From an uncultured Alphaproteobacteria bacterium (lineage in GTDB: Bacteria > Pseudomonadota > Alphaproteobacteria > Rhodobacterales > Rhodobacteraceae), in NCBI GenBank assembly GCA_902596605.1, contig CACJUU010000007.1, positions 37,729 through 101,728 on the forward strand: a stretch of DNA of 64,000 nucleotides. Reading direction: 5' to 3'. How positions within the stretch are numbered: the first letter of the stretch is position 1; every line of letters begins with the position of its first letter. The position numbers and the translations under genes are program-made. The notes below the pieces were generated by a model. The model was not told where the DNA came from and ran no database searches. It saw only the letters and a program-made list of their open reading frames with translations. Below, in pieces: positions 26,560 through 35,529 of this stretch.

Positions 26560-27762
26560 TTACAAAACCTCGAAGAGTCCAGCAGCCCCCATACCTCCTC
26601 CAACACACATAGTGCAAACAACAAACTTTGCATTTTGCCGTTTCCCCTCAATTAATGCGTGCCCTACAAGCCTAGCACCTGACATTCCGAATGGATGACC
26701 GATAGATATCCCTCCTCCATTTACATTTAAAATTTCGTTTGGAATTCCTAACCTATCTCTGCAGTAAATCACTTGGCTTGCGAACGCTTCATTTAGCTCC
26801 CAGAGATCAATATCGTCCATTTTTAACCCATTATTTTTCAGGAGCTTTGGTACCGCATATACCGGACCTATTCCCATTTCATCAGGATCACAACCGGCAA
26901 CAGCCATACCTCTATAAACTCCCAGAGGGCTTAGCCCCCTCCGCTCAGCCTCTTTTGACTCCATCAAAATACTTGCAGATGCTCCGTCTGACAATTGAGA
27001 GGCATTTCCTGCAGTGATGTGACTTCCTTCACTTATGTGAATGCCATCTTTAAAAACCGGTTTGAGCGCGCTTAAGCCCTCCAAACTTGTATCAGGTCGG
27101 TTTCCCTCATCTTTTATTAAATTCACCTCATGATAAGTCGCAGTTTTATTTTCTTTATCGTAATATTTCATTATCGACTTAAGAGGCACAATTTCATCAT
27201 CCATAAACCCATTTCTTTGAGCATGTGCTGTTCGCATTTGTGACTGTAACGCGTATTCATCTTGTCTTTCACGAGATATCCCATATCGATCTGCTACTGT
27301 TTCGGCTGTTTCAATCATAGTCATGTAAAGCTCAGGCATTTCATTCTCAAGCCAAGGATCTCTAGCATTATCCATTCTAAAATTTTCATTTCTGACTAAT
27401 GAAACAGACTCAACTCCGCCCCCTACTGTAACATTCATTCCATCCTCAATTATCTGTTTGGCTGCAGTAGCTATCGCCATCATACCCGATGCACATTGTC
27501 TGTCTATTGACATACCAGAGACACTTGTAGGCAGGCCAGCTCTAAGTAAAGATTGCCTTGCAATATTGCCTTGCTGAGTACCTTGTTGAGCTGCTGCCCC
27601 TAATATTACATCATCAATATCAGTCGGATCTACTTTTGCTCGTTTTACTGCCTCTGAAATGGCATGCCCTGCTAAAGTTTGTGCATGTGTGTTATTGAAC
27701 GATCCACGGAATGCTTTCCCAATGGGGGTTCTGGCTGTCGATACTATAACGGCTTCTCTCAT
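26560..27762 (-). CDS. Acetyl-CoA acetyltransferase (thiolase family)
   Basis: A 400-residue thiolase. The acylated cysteine is Cys90 in [13 protein letters not shown], the C-terminal base pair is His in [12 protein letters not shown] and Cys in [13 protein letters not shown]. The N-terminal [19 protein letters not shown] and [10 protein letters not shown] are typical. Thiolases make or cleave 3-ketoacyl-CoA; the length and motifs fit FadA/PhaA-type enzymes, so degradative and biosynthetic use cannot be told apart here. It is followed directly by the MaoC-like hydratase with no gap. The upstream region before 27763 is shared with the divergent BLUF gene. Confidence 0.93.
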   Translation of the reverse strand: MREAVIVSTARTPIGKAFRGSFNNTHAQTLAGHAISEAVKRAKVDPTDIDDVILGAAAQQGTQQGNIARQSLLRAGLPTSVSGMSIDRQCASGMMAIATAAKQIIEDGMNVTVGGGVESVSLVRNENFRMDNARDPWLENEMPELYMTMIETAETVADRYGISRERQDEYALQSQMRTAHAQRNGFMDDEIVPLKSIMKYYDKENKTATYHEVNLIKDEGNRPDTSLEGLSALKPVFKDGIHISEGSHITAGNASQLSDGASASILMESKEAERRGLSPLGVYRGMAVAGCDPDEMGIGPVYAVPKLLKNNGLKMDDIDLWELNEAFASQVIYCRDRLGIPNEILNVNGGGISIGHPFGMSGARLVGHALIEGKRQNAKFVVCTMCVGGGMGAAGLFEVL

Positions 27763-27852
27763 CGGAGTTATCTCCCTGATAATCTTAATTTGGTTTGTTA
27801 CGGGTTATACCTTACCATAAGAATACTTGGTCTATAATGATTAAATGATGCT

Positions 27853-28287
27853 ATGTTGAAATATATTGTCTATTACAGCTTCTCTCAGTCAGAAATAAGC
27901 AATAGTGAACTTAAAGAATTATTACAAAAAGCAAGAGAATGGAACGAAGCTTATGAAATCACAGGATTACTTATTTATAGGTACAATAAAAAGTTTAAAA
28001 GAGGCAACTTCCTTCAAATCATTGAGGGACCAAAAAAATCAATCTCGCCCACGTGGGATAGAATTACTGCTGACCCTAGACATCATACAATAACAGTTCT
28101 AGAGGATGGGAGTTTTGAGGAAAGAAAGTTTTCGGCATGGTCTATGGGTTTGAAGAACTTAAATACTGAAGCACTTGAAGGCATTCCAGGTTTCATCGAT
28201 ATAAATGATGACCAATTTTGGTCAAACCCAAATAATTTGAAACCTACCGCTTTGGATCTTTTAAGAAAATTCTATGATATGGGGTGA
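27853..28287 (+). CDS. BLUF-domain blue-light photoreceptor
   Basis: A 144-residue protein, almost entirely a BLUF domain (FAD-binding blue-light sensor). Key residues are in place: Tyr7 in IVYYS, Asn31 before the ITGLLIY strand, Gln55 in NFLQIIEG, and Trp96 and Met98 in FSAWSMGL. The pattern DPRHHTITVL and EERKFSAW is also conserved. The hydrogen-bond switch around the flavin (Tyr-Gln) is what reports light. No output domain is attached, so it acts through a partner or a short C-terminal helix (residues 105-144). The loop before NFLQ is longer than usual (RYNKKFKRG). It is divergent from the thiolase gene; no partner is obvious. Confidence 0.92.
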   Translation: MLKYIVYYSFSQSEISNSELKELLQKAREWNEAYEITGLLIYRYNKKFKRGNFLQIIEGPKKSISPTWDRITADPRHHTITVLEDGSFEERKFSAWSMGLKNLNTEALEGIPGFIDINDDQFWSNPNNLKPTALDLLRKFYDMG

Positions 28288-28298
28288 TTTAAAGAAAC

Positions 28299-28484
28299 CT
28301 AGAGGGACTTAATTACTTTTTGTTTTGCTTCTGAACTCAAAGCTACAACTACGCCTTTGGTAATTTTTTTTGTCTTTTCATACGGTTCTTTTTTTTCATC
28401 GACACCTTCAAGCTTTACTGTTTTTTTTAAGCCTTCTGCTAGCACTTTTGATGTTAGTATATTTGTTTTAATCAACCCACTCAC
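28299..28484 (-). CDS. Small hypothetical protein overlapping the aminopeptidase gene
   Basis: A 61-residue basic protein with no family I recognise (rich in Lys, Val and Leu, with segments such as KKTVKLEGVDEKKEP). It starts with GTG inside the last codons of the aminopeptidase gene, overlapping it by 17 bases, with AGGAAAGG-like sequence just upstream that could act as ribosome binding site. No other gene covers this stretch, so it is not a shadow. Coupled expression with the aminopeptidase is plausible. Evidence for translation is limited to the open frame and the site. Confidence 0.4.
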   Translation of the reverse strand: MSGLIKTNILTSKVLAEGLKKTVKLEGVDEKKEPYEKTKKITKGVVVALSSEAKQKVIKSL

Positions 28485-29703
28485 CTTTCCTAAATATAGG
28501 CACTATTTCTCCACTTTTCCCAAAACCATCAATGTCAATTTCACCTGACCCAATCATCCAATCAATATGGATCATGCTTGAATTACCTCCGCGCTCCCTT
28601 ATTTCTGACGTTGAAAGGTTTGTTTCTCCTTTGAAGCATTTAGAGTAACACTGGCCAAGAGCTATATGACAAGCAGCATTTTCATCAAAAAGTGTATTAT
28701 AAAACAAAAGTCCAGAGTTTGAAATTGGTGAGCTATTAGGTACCAGTGCTACTTCTCCCAATCTTCGAGCTCCTTCATCAGACTCTAAAACCTTCTTCAA
28801 AACGGTTTCACCTTTGCTAGCTTTTGCATCTGTTATACTGCCTTTTTCAAAAACAACTCGAATATTATCAATTAACGTTCCTTGATGCGATAAGGGTTTA
28901 GTAGAAGATACATAGCCCTCAACTCTCAGCGCGTGCGGGGTAGTGAACACTTCTTCAGAAGGAATATTAGGATTGCAAATCACACCATTTTGAGCCATTG
29001 AAGCACCACCCATCCACTCGTGGTCATCAGCCAAACCGACCTTCAAATCTGTTCCAGGCCCCTTGAAATGTATCTCTTTGAAATCTTTTTGATTTAACCA
29101 TTCCCTTTTCTCTTTTAGTGTCTGATTATGTGTCTTCCATGATGCAACGGGATCTTCTGCGTTAACACGCGAAGCCATAAAAATGGCCTCAGCTAATCGA
29201 GTCTGCGCATCACCTTCAGCAAGATCAGGGAACATTCTTTTTGCCCAAGCTAAGCCCGGCCAAGCTATAATATTCCAGTTAATATCAAACTGGGTAATTC
29301 GTTCTCTTGCTGGTTTGTAAGCTTTCGAGTTAGCTTTATTTGCTCTCGCAACTCTATCCGGGTCCATATCTGATAATAACATTGGGTCATCACCGGCAAT
29401 TGCCATTCTAGCCGTATTATTATCAAAAGCTTCACCCATACCCTTGTAAAGCCAATCTGCAGCTACGTCGAAACTTTCATCGGAAGCATATTTATATCTT
29501 GCGAGCGTTATTTCACTATCAGAGAAAAAAGGTGTTACTAGGCCTGCTCCCGCTTTGTAAGCATGCTTTGCTATTAATCTCACTAGTGGTAGTGCATCTG
29601 ATGGAGCGGTAATTAATAAGTTTTGTCCTTTTTGCAGAGCAACCCCAGTACTAACTGAGAGTTTAGCAAGCTTGTCTAACTTCTCGAAGTTTATAGAACC
29701 CAT
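28468..29703 (-). CDS. M29 family aminopeptidase
   Basis: A 411-residue zinc aminopeptidase of the AmpS/PepS (M29) family, which removes N-terminal residues from peptides. Visible metal-site residues are Glu in SEEVFTTPHALRVEG, Glu in RRLGEVALVPNSSPI, His in ENAACHIALGQCY and the MIHIDWMIGSGEIDIDG segment with His and Asp. The N-terminal half has the KGQNLLITAPSDALPLVRLIAKHAY pattern of the family. The length is normal. It is on the same strand as the CbiM-like and ArgE-like genes but separated from the former by 105 bases, so probably has its own promoter. Confidence 0.88.
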   Translation of the reverse strand: MGSINFEKLDKLAKLSVSTGVALQKGQNLLITAPSDALPLVRLIAKHAYKAGAGLVTPFFSDSEITLARYKYASDESFDVAADWLYKGMGEAFDNNTARMAIAGDDPMLLSDMDPDRVARANKANSKAYKPARERITQFDINWNIIAWPGLAWAKRMFPDLAEGDAQTRLAEAIFMASRVNAEDPVASWKTHNQTLKEKREWLNQKDFKEIHFKGPGTDLKVGLADDHEWMGGASMAQNGVICNPNIPSEEVFTTPHALRVEGYVSSTKPLSHQGTLIDNIRVVFEKGSITDAKASKGETVLKKVLESDEGARRLGEVALVPNSSPISNSGLLFYNTLFDENAACHIALGQCYSKCFKGETNLSTSEIRERGGNSSMIHIDWMIGSGEIDIDGFGKSGEIVPIFRKGEWVD

Positions 29704-29808
29704 GGTGATTAACCTTTCATTTTAAATGCTAGCGTGAGTAACCCAGAAGGTATCCGAGTTCTGAAAATTAATTCAACTTTAAATTTCTTATCTGAGTAAG
29801 AGAAATAA

Positions 29809-30492
29809 TCAGTCTTTTACAGAAATCAACCTCTGATTAAATACAGATGGCAAAGATCTTTTTTTGTAACTTTTGAATGTGGCTAGCAATCCAACATCTA
29901 GTAGACACTCTATGCCAATGACCGTAGAGTACGCTAAGGAGAATACACCGACATTATAAAATGTTTCTTGATTAAATCCTTGGCCATAGAAACACCAAAA
30001 CGCTACCCAAAGAATTATTCCACCCTGATATATTCCTGTTAATGATATAACTTGCCTATACTTCAAATCAGTATACGAAATGTTGGCCGGTATTATCTTC
30101 GTTGAAATGTACGAAACCGCAAATAAAGGAAATAGTAGAGTTGATATGTTTATGTAGAGCTGCGGTAAATCTGATGGAGCTAACAAAATTCCCTGCAAAG
30201 ATAAACCTGCAACCAAACCAAAAGCTGTTGCTCCTGCACCAAAAAATAAGAACATAGTTGCACCAAATATAAAATGGACCTCTGATACACCGAGTGGGTA
30301 CTGTGGGAGAACCTCAAAAAAGGAAAAAACAAAAATAGTTGTTATCAGACATCTGACAGCTGTTACCACAACTGATGTGCTATTAAACATTCGCTGAATA
30401 AGCAATTTTAATCCTAATGCTATCGCTGCTGCGCCGGTTAAATAACTAAGTCCAATTTTTGCGCCGTTTACTACTCCAGGTTCTATGTGCAT
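29809..30492 (-). CDS. CbiM-like energy-coupling permease component
   Basis: A 227-residue membrane protein with about six hydrophobic helices. It begins MHIEPGVVNGAKIGLSY; the Met-His-Ile start is characteristic of CbiM proteins, where the N-terminal His coordinates the metal, and the body resembles the CbiM/energy-coupling factor S component. Such permeases import cobalt, nickel or vitamin-like substrates with a separate ATPase and T component, neither of which is nearby. The substrate is therefore unknown; a stand-alone CbiM-like protein is not unusual in marine bacteria. I see no cobalamin riboswitch in the 111 bases before it. Confidence 0.65.
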   Translation of the reverse strand: MHIEPGVVNGAKIGLSYLTGAAAIALGLKLLIQRMFNSTSVVVTAVRCLITTIFVFSFFEVLPQYPLGVSEVHFIFGATMFLFFGAGATAFGLVAGLSLQGILLAPSDLPQLYINISTLLFPLFAVSYISTKIIPANISYTDLKYRQVISLTGIYQGGIILWVAFWCFYGQGFNQETFYNVGVFSLAYSTVIGIECLLDVGLLATFKSYKKRSLPSVFNQRLISVKD

Positions 30493-30553
30493 TTTGTATT
30501 TCCTTTAAATTTCTATAACTAAATCGTATTTTACTAAGCCCAATCCTGTCAAT

Positions 30554-30595
30554 AAAAACTGGAATTAAAAAACTGGAATTAAAAAACTGGATTTT
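30554..30595. repeat. Short tandem repeat, 14-base unit
   Basis: The stretch contains nearly three copies of AAAAAACTGGAATT. The last copy diverges into ATTTTT. It lies in the spacer between the CbiM-like gene and the ArgE-like gene, close to the stop of the latter. On the minus strand the sequence is AT-rich after the stop, so it may form part of an unstable terminator or be only a replication-slippage relic. Confidence 0.6.
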
Positions 30596-30603
30596 TCTTA
30601 TTT

Positions 30604-31761
30604 TCAAGAAAGCTTTTTGATCATATTTTTCATAAAGCTTAGGCCAAGTTCAAACTGAGATTTCTCAATGTATTCGTTAGGTTGATGGGCTACGGAAATA
30701 TCACCTGGCCCACATATGACGGCGGAATACCCTCGTTCTTGAAATTGACCAGCCTCGGTGCCATAAGAAACAAAATGGTTTCCATTATCCCCAGTGATTT
30801 GTCTGACAAAAGTTTCAGCTTCACCATTAGTTTCCGGTCTTAACCCTGGCACTGCAGATCTATTCGAGACAATTATTTTTGCATCTTCTGAGATGGCTTT
30901 CATTTCAGTTTCTATCTCTTTTACTTTTTCGTTATATTTTTCAATCCAAAAATCAACTTTTTGGTCCGAGACAACTCTTATGTCCATTTCAAAATGACAA
31001 TCTTTTGCGGTTATATTATGTGCTGTTCCTCCTTTTATAACACCTACATGTAAAGTGGTATAGGGAGGGTCAAATAACTTTGCGGTCTCTGTCTGCTCAG
31101 CTTTTTTATTGCTTGTATTCTGCTGGTTAGCCCAGTCTATCAACTTTGCTCCATTCATTATTGCGCTAACACCTCTATCTAATATTGATGAATGAACCTC
31201 TTTGCCAACTAAATGTGTTGTAAAACCTAAAGCACCCTTATGTCCAGTTACTGCGAGCATAGTGGATGGTTCTCCAACAATTACCATACTGGCTTTTGGC
31301 AATTTTTTTATCATTTCGTCTATCATCGGAGGCGCACCTATACAGCCAACTTCCTCGTCATAACTGAGTGCTACTTGAAGAGGCCTTTTCAGTTCACTCT
31401 TGTTGGCTTCAATCATTGCCCAAATAGCCAATGCATCAAATCCCTTCATATCGCAGGATCCACGACCATAAAGTTTATTATCAGTTTCTGTCAGCACCCA
31501 AGGATCAGTACTCCAATCTTGGCCTTCAACCGGAACTACATCCGTATGGCCAGATAGCACTACACCTCCCTCTATTTGCGGACCTACATGAGCAAAAAGT
31601 GAGGCCTTATTCTTGGTTTCATTATATTTTCTATATGTCTCTATTTGAAATGAGTTTAAGTAATTTTCTACCCAGTCAATAAGGTCAAGATTACTTCTAT
31701 CGCTTACTGTGGGAAAACTAATTAATTTTTCCAGAATTTCTAAAGCCGATAATTGGATCAT
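30604..31761 (-). CDS. argE: Acetylornithine deacetylase-like M20 peptidase
   Basis: A 385-residue M20 metallopeptidase of the ArgE/DapE/CPG2 group. Zinc-site residues appear in order: His and Asp in LSGHTDVVPVEG, Asp in GRGSCDMKGFDA, Glu-Glu in SYDEEVGCIG, Glu in VIVGEPSTM, and the C-terminal GTEAGQFQERGY and ISVAHQPNEYI. ArgE removes acetyl groups from N-acetylornithine; relatives act on other N-acyl amino acids. Here it sits four bases after the end of the ABC ATPase gene, so the ABC system may feed it its substrate, and a degradative role is as likely as arginine synthesis. The ATG at 31761 is chosen over a GTG at 31776 that overlaps the ATPase. Confidence 0.85.
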   Translation of the reverse strand: MIQLSALEILEKLISFPTVSDRSNLDLIDWVENYLNSFQIETYRKYNETKNKASLFAHVGPQIEGGVVLSGHTDVVPVEGQDWSTDPWVLTETDNKLYGRGSCDMKGFDALAIWAMIEANKSELKRPLQVALSYDEEVGCIGAPPMIDEMIKKLPKASMVIVGEPSTMLAVTGHKGALGFTTHLVGKEVHSSILDRGVSAIMNGAKLIDWANQQNTSNKKAEQTETAKLFDPPYTTLHVGVIKGGTAHNITAKDCHFEMDIRVVSDQKVDFWIEKYNEKVKEIETEMKAISEDAKIIVSNRSAVPGLRPETNGEAETFVRQITGDNGNHFVSYGTEAGQFQERGYSAVICGPGDISVAHQPNEYIEKSQFELGLSFMKNMIKKLS

Positions 31762-31765
31762 CTTA

Positions 31766-33035
31766 TTAATACCCACAATCCGTCGTTAACACATAGTGGT
31801 TTTTTGCCACCTCTTTATATTCTGAAGGCGCCGGATCATGCGTCAAATCATGAATAGGTGATGGAAGTGGTTTAAAGTTTAGATCTCTTTCCGACTTCCG
31901 TTTATCTGGGTCCGCTATAGGTACCGCTTTTAATAAATCCTGTGTATAAGGATGTTGCGGATTACGGAAGATCGACGGTCGAGGACCAATCTCTACCAAA
32001 CGTCCTAAATACATAACACCAACATCATGGCTCACCCTCTCAACAACAGCCATATCATGGCTGATGAATAAAAAGGATAATCCTAAATCAACCTGGAGTT
32101 CCATCATTAAGTTTAATACTTGCGCCTGTACCGATACATCCAATGCACTGACAGGCTCATCTGCAATAATAAGACTAGGATTGAGTGCTAGTGCACGCGC
32201 AATTGCTATCCGCTGACGCTGACCACCAGATAGCTCATGTGGATAGCGACGGATAAAACTTCTTGGTAATTTTACACGATCGAAGAGATCCCCAATCTTA
32301 ACCCTTAACTCTCCTGGGTTATTTGTTCCAAAATTGCGCAACGGTTCCGCAACTTGGTCAAATAAAGTTAATGTTGGGTTTAAGGAGGCAAAAGGATCTT
32401 GAAAGACCATTTGGATATTGCTACGGGCTTCCCGCATATCTTTTGGATTTAGTGACAGTATATTCTGACCTTCTAAATGCACATCCCCTGATGTGGGCTC
32501 TACCAATCGAATGAGCGAACGTCCCACCGTTGACTTGCCACACCCTGACTCCCCCACAAGCGAGAGCGTCTTTCCTTTCATTATTGTAAAGGATACATCC
32601 TCAACAGCGTGAACACGGGCCACCGTCCGCCTTAACATACCCCCTTTAACTAGATAGCGGGTCACTAGGTTGTTCACTGTAAGCAGAGGCTCATTAGTTC
32701 CAACGATGGGCTTTAAAGCCTTTATCTTTTTCTCTCCTACTAATCGCATGGGTTCGGGATATTTCTTGCTTGCCATCTCTCCAAGTTTTGGAACTGCTGC
32801 TAAGAGGGACTTCGTATATTCATGCTGAGGATTATTAAAAATCTCATGCACCGTTCCCTCCTCCATTTTTTTTCCGTTATGCATTACCACAACACGATCA
32901 GCCATTTGTGCTACTACCGCCATATCGTGTGTTATAAAAAGAATTGCTGCATTAGTTTCTACTTTAAGCCTATTAATTAAAGCAAGTATCTCTGCTTGAA
33001 TGGTCACATCCAAAGCTGTTGTTGGCTCATCTGCA
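31766..33035 (-). repeat. Long dispersed repeat, copy A (ATPase 3' two thirds)
   Basis: The stretch is highly similar to 57738-59010 in the same orientation, by eye about nine bases in ten over the compared blocks, with similarity dropping sharply after the shared TTGGCTCATC near the right end. It corresponds to the last two thirds of the ABC ATPase gene, including the linker between the two nucleotide-binding domains and all of domain 2. Confidence 0.85.
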
Positions 33036-33595
33036 ATTAGCAAACGAGGTTTACATGCTAGAGCCATTGCGATAACTACTCTTTGCCTCATTCCTCCAGA
33101 TAATTCATGTGGGTATTGCTGCATTCGCCTTTCAGGCTCAGGAATTCGTACCAAACGAAGAAGCTCTAACGCTTCCATTCTAGCTTTGCGCTTTGAGATT
33201 TTTTTATGAACAATTAATCCTTCTGTTAGTTGTCTTTCGATTGTAAAAACAGGATTGAGAGCTGTCATTGGTTCTTGAAATATCATCCCTATTTCATTAC
33301 CTCGTATATCTCGCATTTCTCTTTGACTAGAATTCGAGAGATTTATTTTTCGTCCTTCACTACTGGTAAAAAAAAGTTTTCCACCTGAGAGCTTTCCCCC
33401 ACCAAACTCGACTAATCGCATCATGGAAAGAGACGAAACAGATTTACCTGAGCCAGATTCCCCTACTAGACATACGGTTTGCTTTGGCTTTATCTCAAAG
33501 GAAACATCCTCAACTGCTACGATTTTTCCATCCTTGGTATCGAACTCGACACGTAGATTTTCAAACGATGCAAGCGGTTTTTTCTCATCTAACAT
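31766..33595 (-). CDS. Fused dipeptide-type ABC transporter ATPase (system 1)
   Basis: A 609-residue protein with two full nucleotide-binding domains in one chain, as in GsiA and other fused DppD-DppF proteins. Domain 1 has Walker A GESGSGKS near residue 45 and the signature LSGGMRQR; domain 2 has GESGCGKS near residue 350 and [17 protein letters not shown] and ADEPVSALD are the Walker B motifs. It powers import of peptides, opines or similar solutes together with the binding protein and permeases transcribed divergently at 33767-37432. About 400 C-terminal residues are nearly identical to the protein at 57738-59540, while the first 190 are clearly different, a mosaic pattern noted in the findings. 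Confidence 0.93.
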   Translation of the reverse strand: MLDEKKPLASFENLRVEFDTKDGKIVAVEDVSFEIKPKQTVCLVGESGSGKSVSSLSMMRLVEFGGGKLSGGKLFFTSSEGRKINLSNSSQREMRDIRGNEIGMIFQEPMTALNPVFTIERQLTEGLIVHKKISKRKARMEALELLRLVRIPEPERRMQQYPHELSGGMRQRVVIAMALACKPRLLIADEPTTALDVTIQAEILALINRLKVETNAAILFITHDMAVVAQMADRVVVMHNGKKMEEGTVHEIFNNPQHEYTKSLLAAVPKLGEMASKKYPEPMRLVGEKKIKALKPIVGTNEPLLTVNNLVTRYLVKGGMLRRTVARVHAVEDVSFTIMKGKTLSLVGESGCGKSTVGRSLIRLVEPTSGDVHLEGQNILSLNPKDMREARSNIQMVFQDPFASLNPTLTLFDQVAEPLRNFGTNNPGELRVKIGDLFDRVKLPRSFIRRYPHELSGGQRQRIAIARALALNPSLIIADEPVSALDVSVQAQVLNLMMELQVDLGLSFLFISHDMAVVERVSHDVGVMYLGRLVEIGPRPSIFRNPQHPYTQDLLKAVPIADPDKRKSERDLNFKPLPSPIHDLTHDPAPSEYKEVAKNHYVLTTDCGY

Positions 33596-33766
33596 TTCTT
33601 ATCTCATCTCCGACTCACGCCAAATTTGTTTTTCATCTTACAACTTCAAATACATCATTTACAATGACAAAACGATATTGCATACTCAATCACTGCTTAT
33701 AACGGGTTATGGAATCAGAATCTTGCTCTATTTCTGATTTTAGGCCCTTAACTTGGGAGAAATTAT

Positions 33767-35464
33767 ATGCGTATTAAATCATTATTTGTGGGATTAGCGG
33801 CAGCTCTCATAGCCACTGCTAGTTTCGCAGGGAGGGGCTCAGATGGAAATGTTAGCATTATCTATTGGCAAGCACCTTCAATATTAAATCCTTACCTTTC
33901 AGGTGGTACTAAGGACATTGAATCTTCTTCAATGATCATTGAACCGTTGGCTAGGTATAATGAAACAGGAGCACTTGTACCATTTTTAGCAGAAGAAATA
34001 CCTACTGTTGCCAATGGTGGTGTGAGTGCTGATCTTAAGTCAATCACTTGGAAACTGAAAAGTGGGCTTAAATGGTCAGATGGATCAGCGGTAACATCAG
34101 CTGATGTAAAATTCACTGGTGAGTATTGCATGGATCCAGATGGTGGATGTGCACAGCTCGAGAAATTTGATGGTGTAACTGATATCGCAACGCCAGATGA
34201 TAGAACAATTGTGGTTAGCTTCTCAGCATCAAAGCCAAATCCTTACGGTCCTTTCGTGGGTGGTCAGACACCAATTCTACAGAAAAAGCAATTTGCAAAC
34301 TGCATGGGTGCTAAAGCTCCCAACTGTACCGCAGAAAACTTTGGGCCTATAGGAACAGGTCCCTTTGTTGTGACAGAATTCAAGCCCAATGACGTAATTC
34401 AGATGAAGGCTAATAACAACTACAGGGATCCAAGTAAGCCAGCATTTGCCACCGTTACTTTTAAAGGTGGTGGAGATGCAACTGCAGCGGGTAGATCAGT
34501 GCTTGAGACAGGCGAATTTGATTATGCTTGGAATCTACAACTAGCACCTGAAGTTATCGCAAATATGGAAAAAGCGGGTAAAGGCGTGGCGATAGCAGGT
34601 TTTGGGCCTTTGGTTGAGAGACTAGAAATGAATATGACAGATCCATCTCCCTCTCTTGACGCAGATACAAGGTCAACTCGAAAGGCACCGCATCCTTTTC
34701 TCTCTGATATCAACGTGAGAAAAGCCTTATCTATGGCAATCGATAGACCTTTGCTTGTAGAGATTGGCTACGGAAAAGCAGGCGATGTAACTTGTGACCT
34801 AGTTCCAGCACCTGACCTCTACGCTGCAAAAAATACGCATTGTCTTAAGCAGGACATAGCTGGAGCAAATGCGTTGTTAGAGAAAGCAGGATGGAAAAAG
34901 GGTTCTGACGGCATAAGAGCCAAAGACGGCGTAAGACTATCTATACTCTACCAAACATCGACCAATGCTGTAAGACAAGACTTTCAGGCTCTTATTAAAG
35001 AATGGTGGCAGCAAATCGGTGTTGAGACAGAACTTAGAAACCTTAATGCTTCCGTATTCTTTGGAGGCGACCCAGGTTCTCCTGACACTTATCAGAAGTT
35101 CTATGCGGATGTTGAAATGTATGCAAATACATTTGATGGTACAGATCCTCAAGCGTATCTTTCGGCGTATAGATGTGGAAATGAACCTAAGCCAGAAAGC
35201 CAGTGGCAAGGCGCAAATATCAATAGATATTGCGACCCGGCCTATGATGCGCTTTTAGATAAGCTGTCCGCTACCGGTGATCTAAAAAAGCGTGGTGAAA
35301 TTGGTATTCAGTTAAATAACATGCTTACCAAAGATAGCTACACAATAGTACCTTTGGTGCATAGAGGAAGAGTATCAGCTCATGCTAAATCTCTGGGTGG
35401 AGTTGTTTTGAACACCTGGGATTCCGAGCTTTGGAACGTCGCTGACTGGTACAGAATTAAGTAA
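33767..35464 (+). CDS. ABC transporter substrate-binding protein, peptide family 5 (system 1)
   Basis: A 565-residue periplasmic binding protein with a signal peptide (MRIKSLFVGL start, cleavage after SFA at residue 21) and the family SBP_bac_5 pattern: IYWQAPSILNPYLSGG near the mature N-terminus, EPLARY, then GPFVVTEFKPNDVIQM and RKALSMAIDRPLLVEIGYG. The family binds dipeptides, oligopeptides, nickel, or opines. It heads an operon with two permeases and is divergent from the fused ATPase gene across a 171-base spacer that must hold both promoters. The preferred ligand is not readable from the sequence. Confidence 0.93.
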   Translation: MRIKSLFVGLAAALIATASFAGRGSDGNVSIIYWQAPSILNPYLSGGTKDIESSSMIIEPLARYNETGALVPFLAEEIPTVANGGVSADLKSITWKLKSGLKWSDGSAVTSADVKFTGEYCMDPDGGCAQLEKFDGVTDIATPDDRTIVVSFSASKPNPYGPFVGGQTPILQKKQFANCMGAKAPNCTAENFGPIGTGPFVVTEFKPNDVIQMKANNNYRDPSKPAFATVTFKGGGDATAAGRSVLETGEFDYAWNLQLAPEVIANMEKAGKGVAIAGFGPLVERLEMNMTDPSPSLDADTRSTRKAPHPFLSDINVRKALSMAIDRPLLVEIGYGKAGDVTCDLVPAPDLYAAKNTHCLKQDIAGANALLEKAGWKKGSDGIRAKDGVRLSILYQTSTNAVRQDFQALIKEWWQQIGVETELRNLNASVFFGGDPGSPDTYQKFYADVEMYANTFDGTDPQAYLSAYRCGNEPKPESQWQGANINRYCDPAYDALLDKLSATGDLKKRGEIGIQLNNMLTKDSYTIVPLVHRGRVSAHAKSLGGVVLNTWDSELWNVADWYRIK

Positions 35465-35473
35465 CTTATTATT

Positions 35474-35503
35474 CAAAGAGGCGTGACGAATCACGCCTCT
35501 TTG
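35474..35503 (+). terminator. Strong stem-loop after the binding-protein gene (system 1)
   Basis: CAAAGAGGCGTGA (35474-35486) is the perfect reverse complement of TCACGCCTCTTTG (35491-35503), a 13-bp stem with the four-base loop CGAA, followed by CCACTTTTTTA. It lies between the binding-protein stop and the first permease. It can act as a partial terminator or block 3' decay, giving more binding protein than permease, a known pattern in such operons. Confidence 0.75.
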
Positions 35504-35529
35504 CCACTTTTTTATGATTTAATCAAAAC

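Noticed and set aside
30493..30603. Cobalamin riboswitch before the CbiM-like gene
   Set aside because: The spacer is only 111 bases and shows no B12-box-like core; it contains a short tandem repeat instead.
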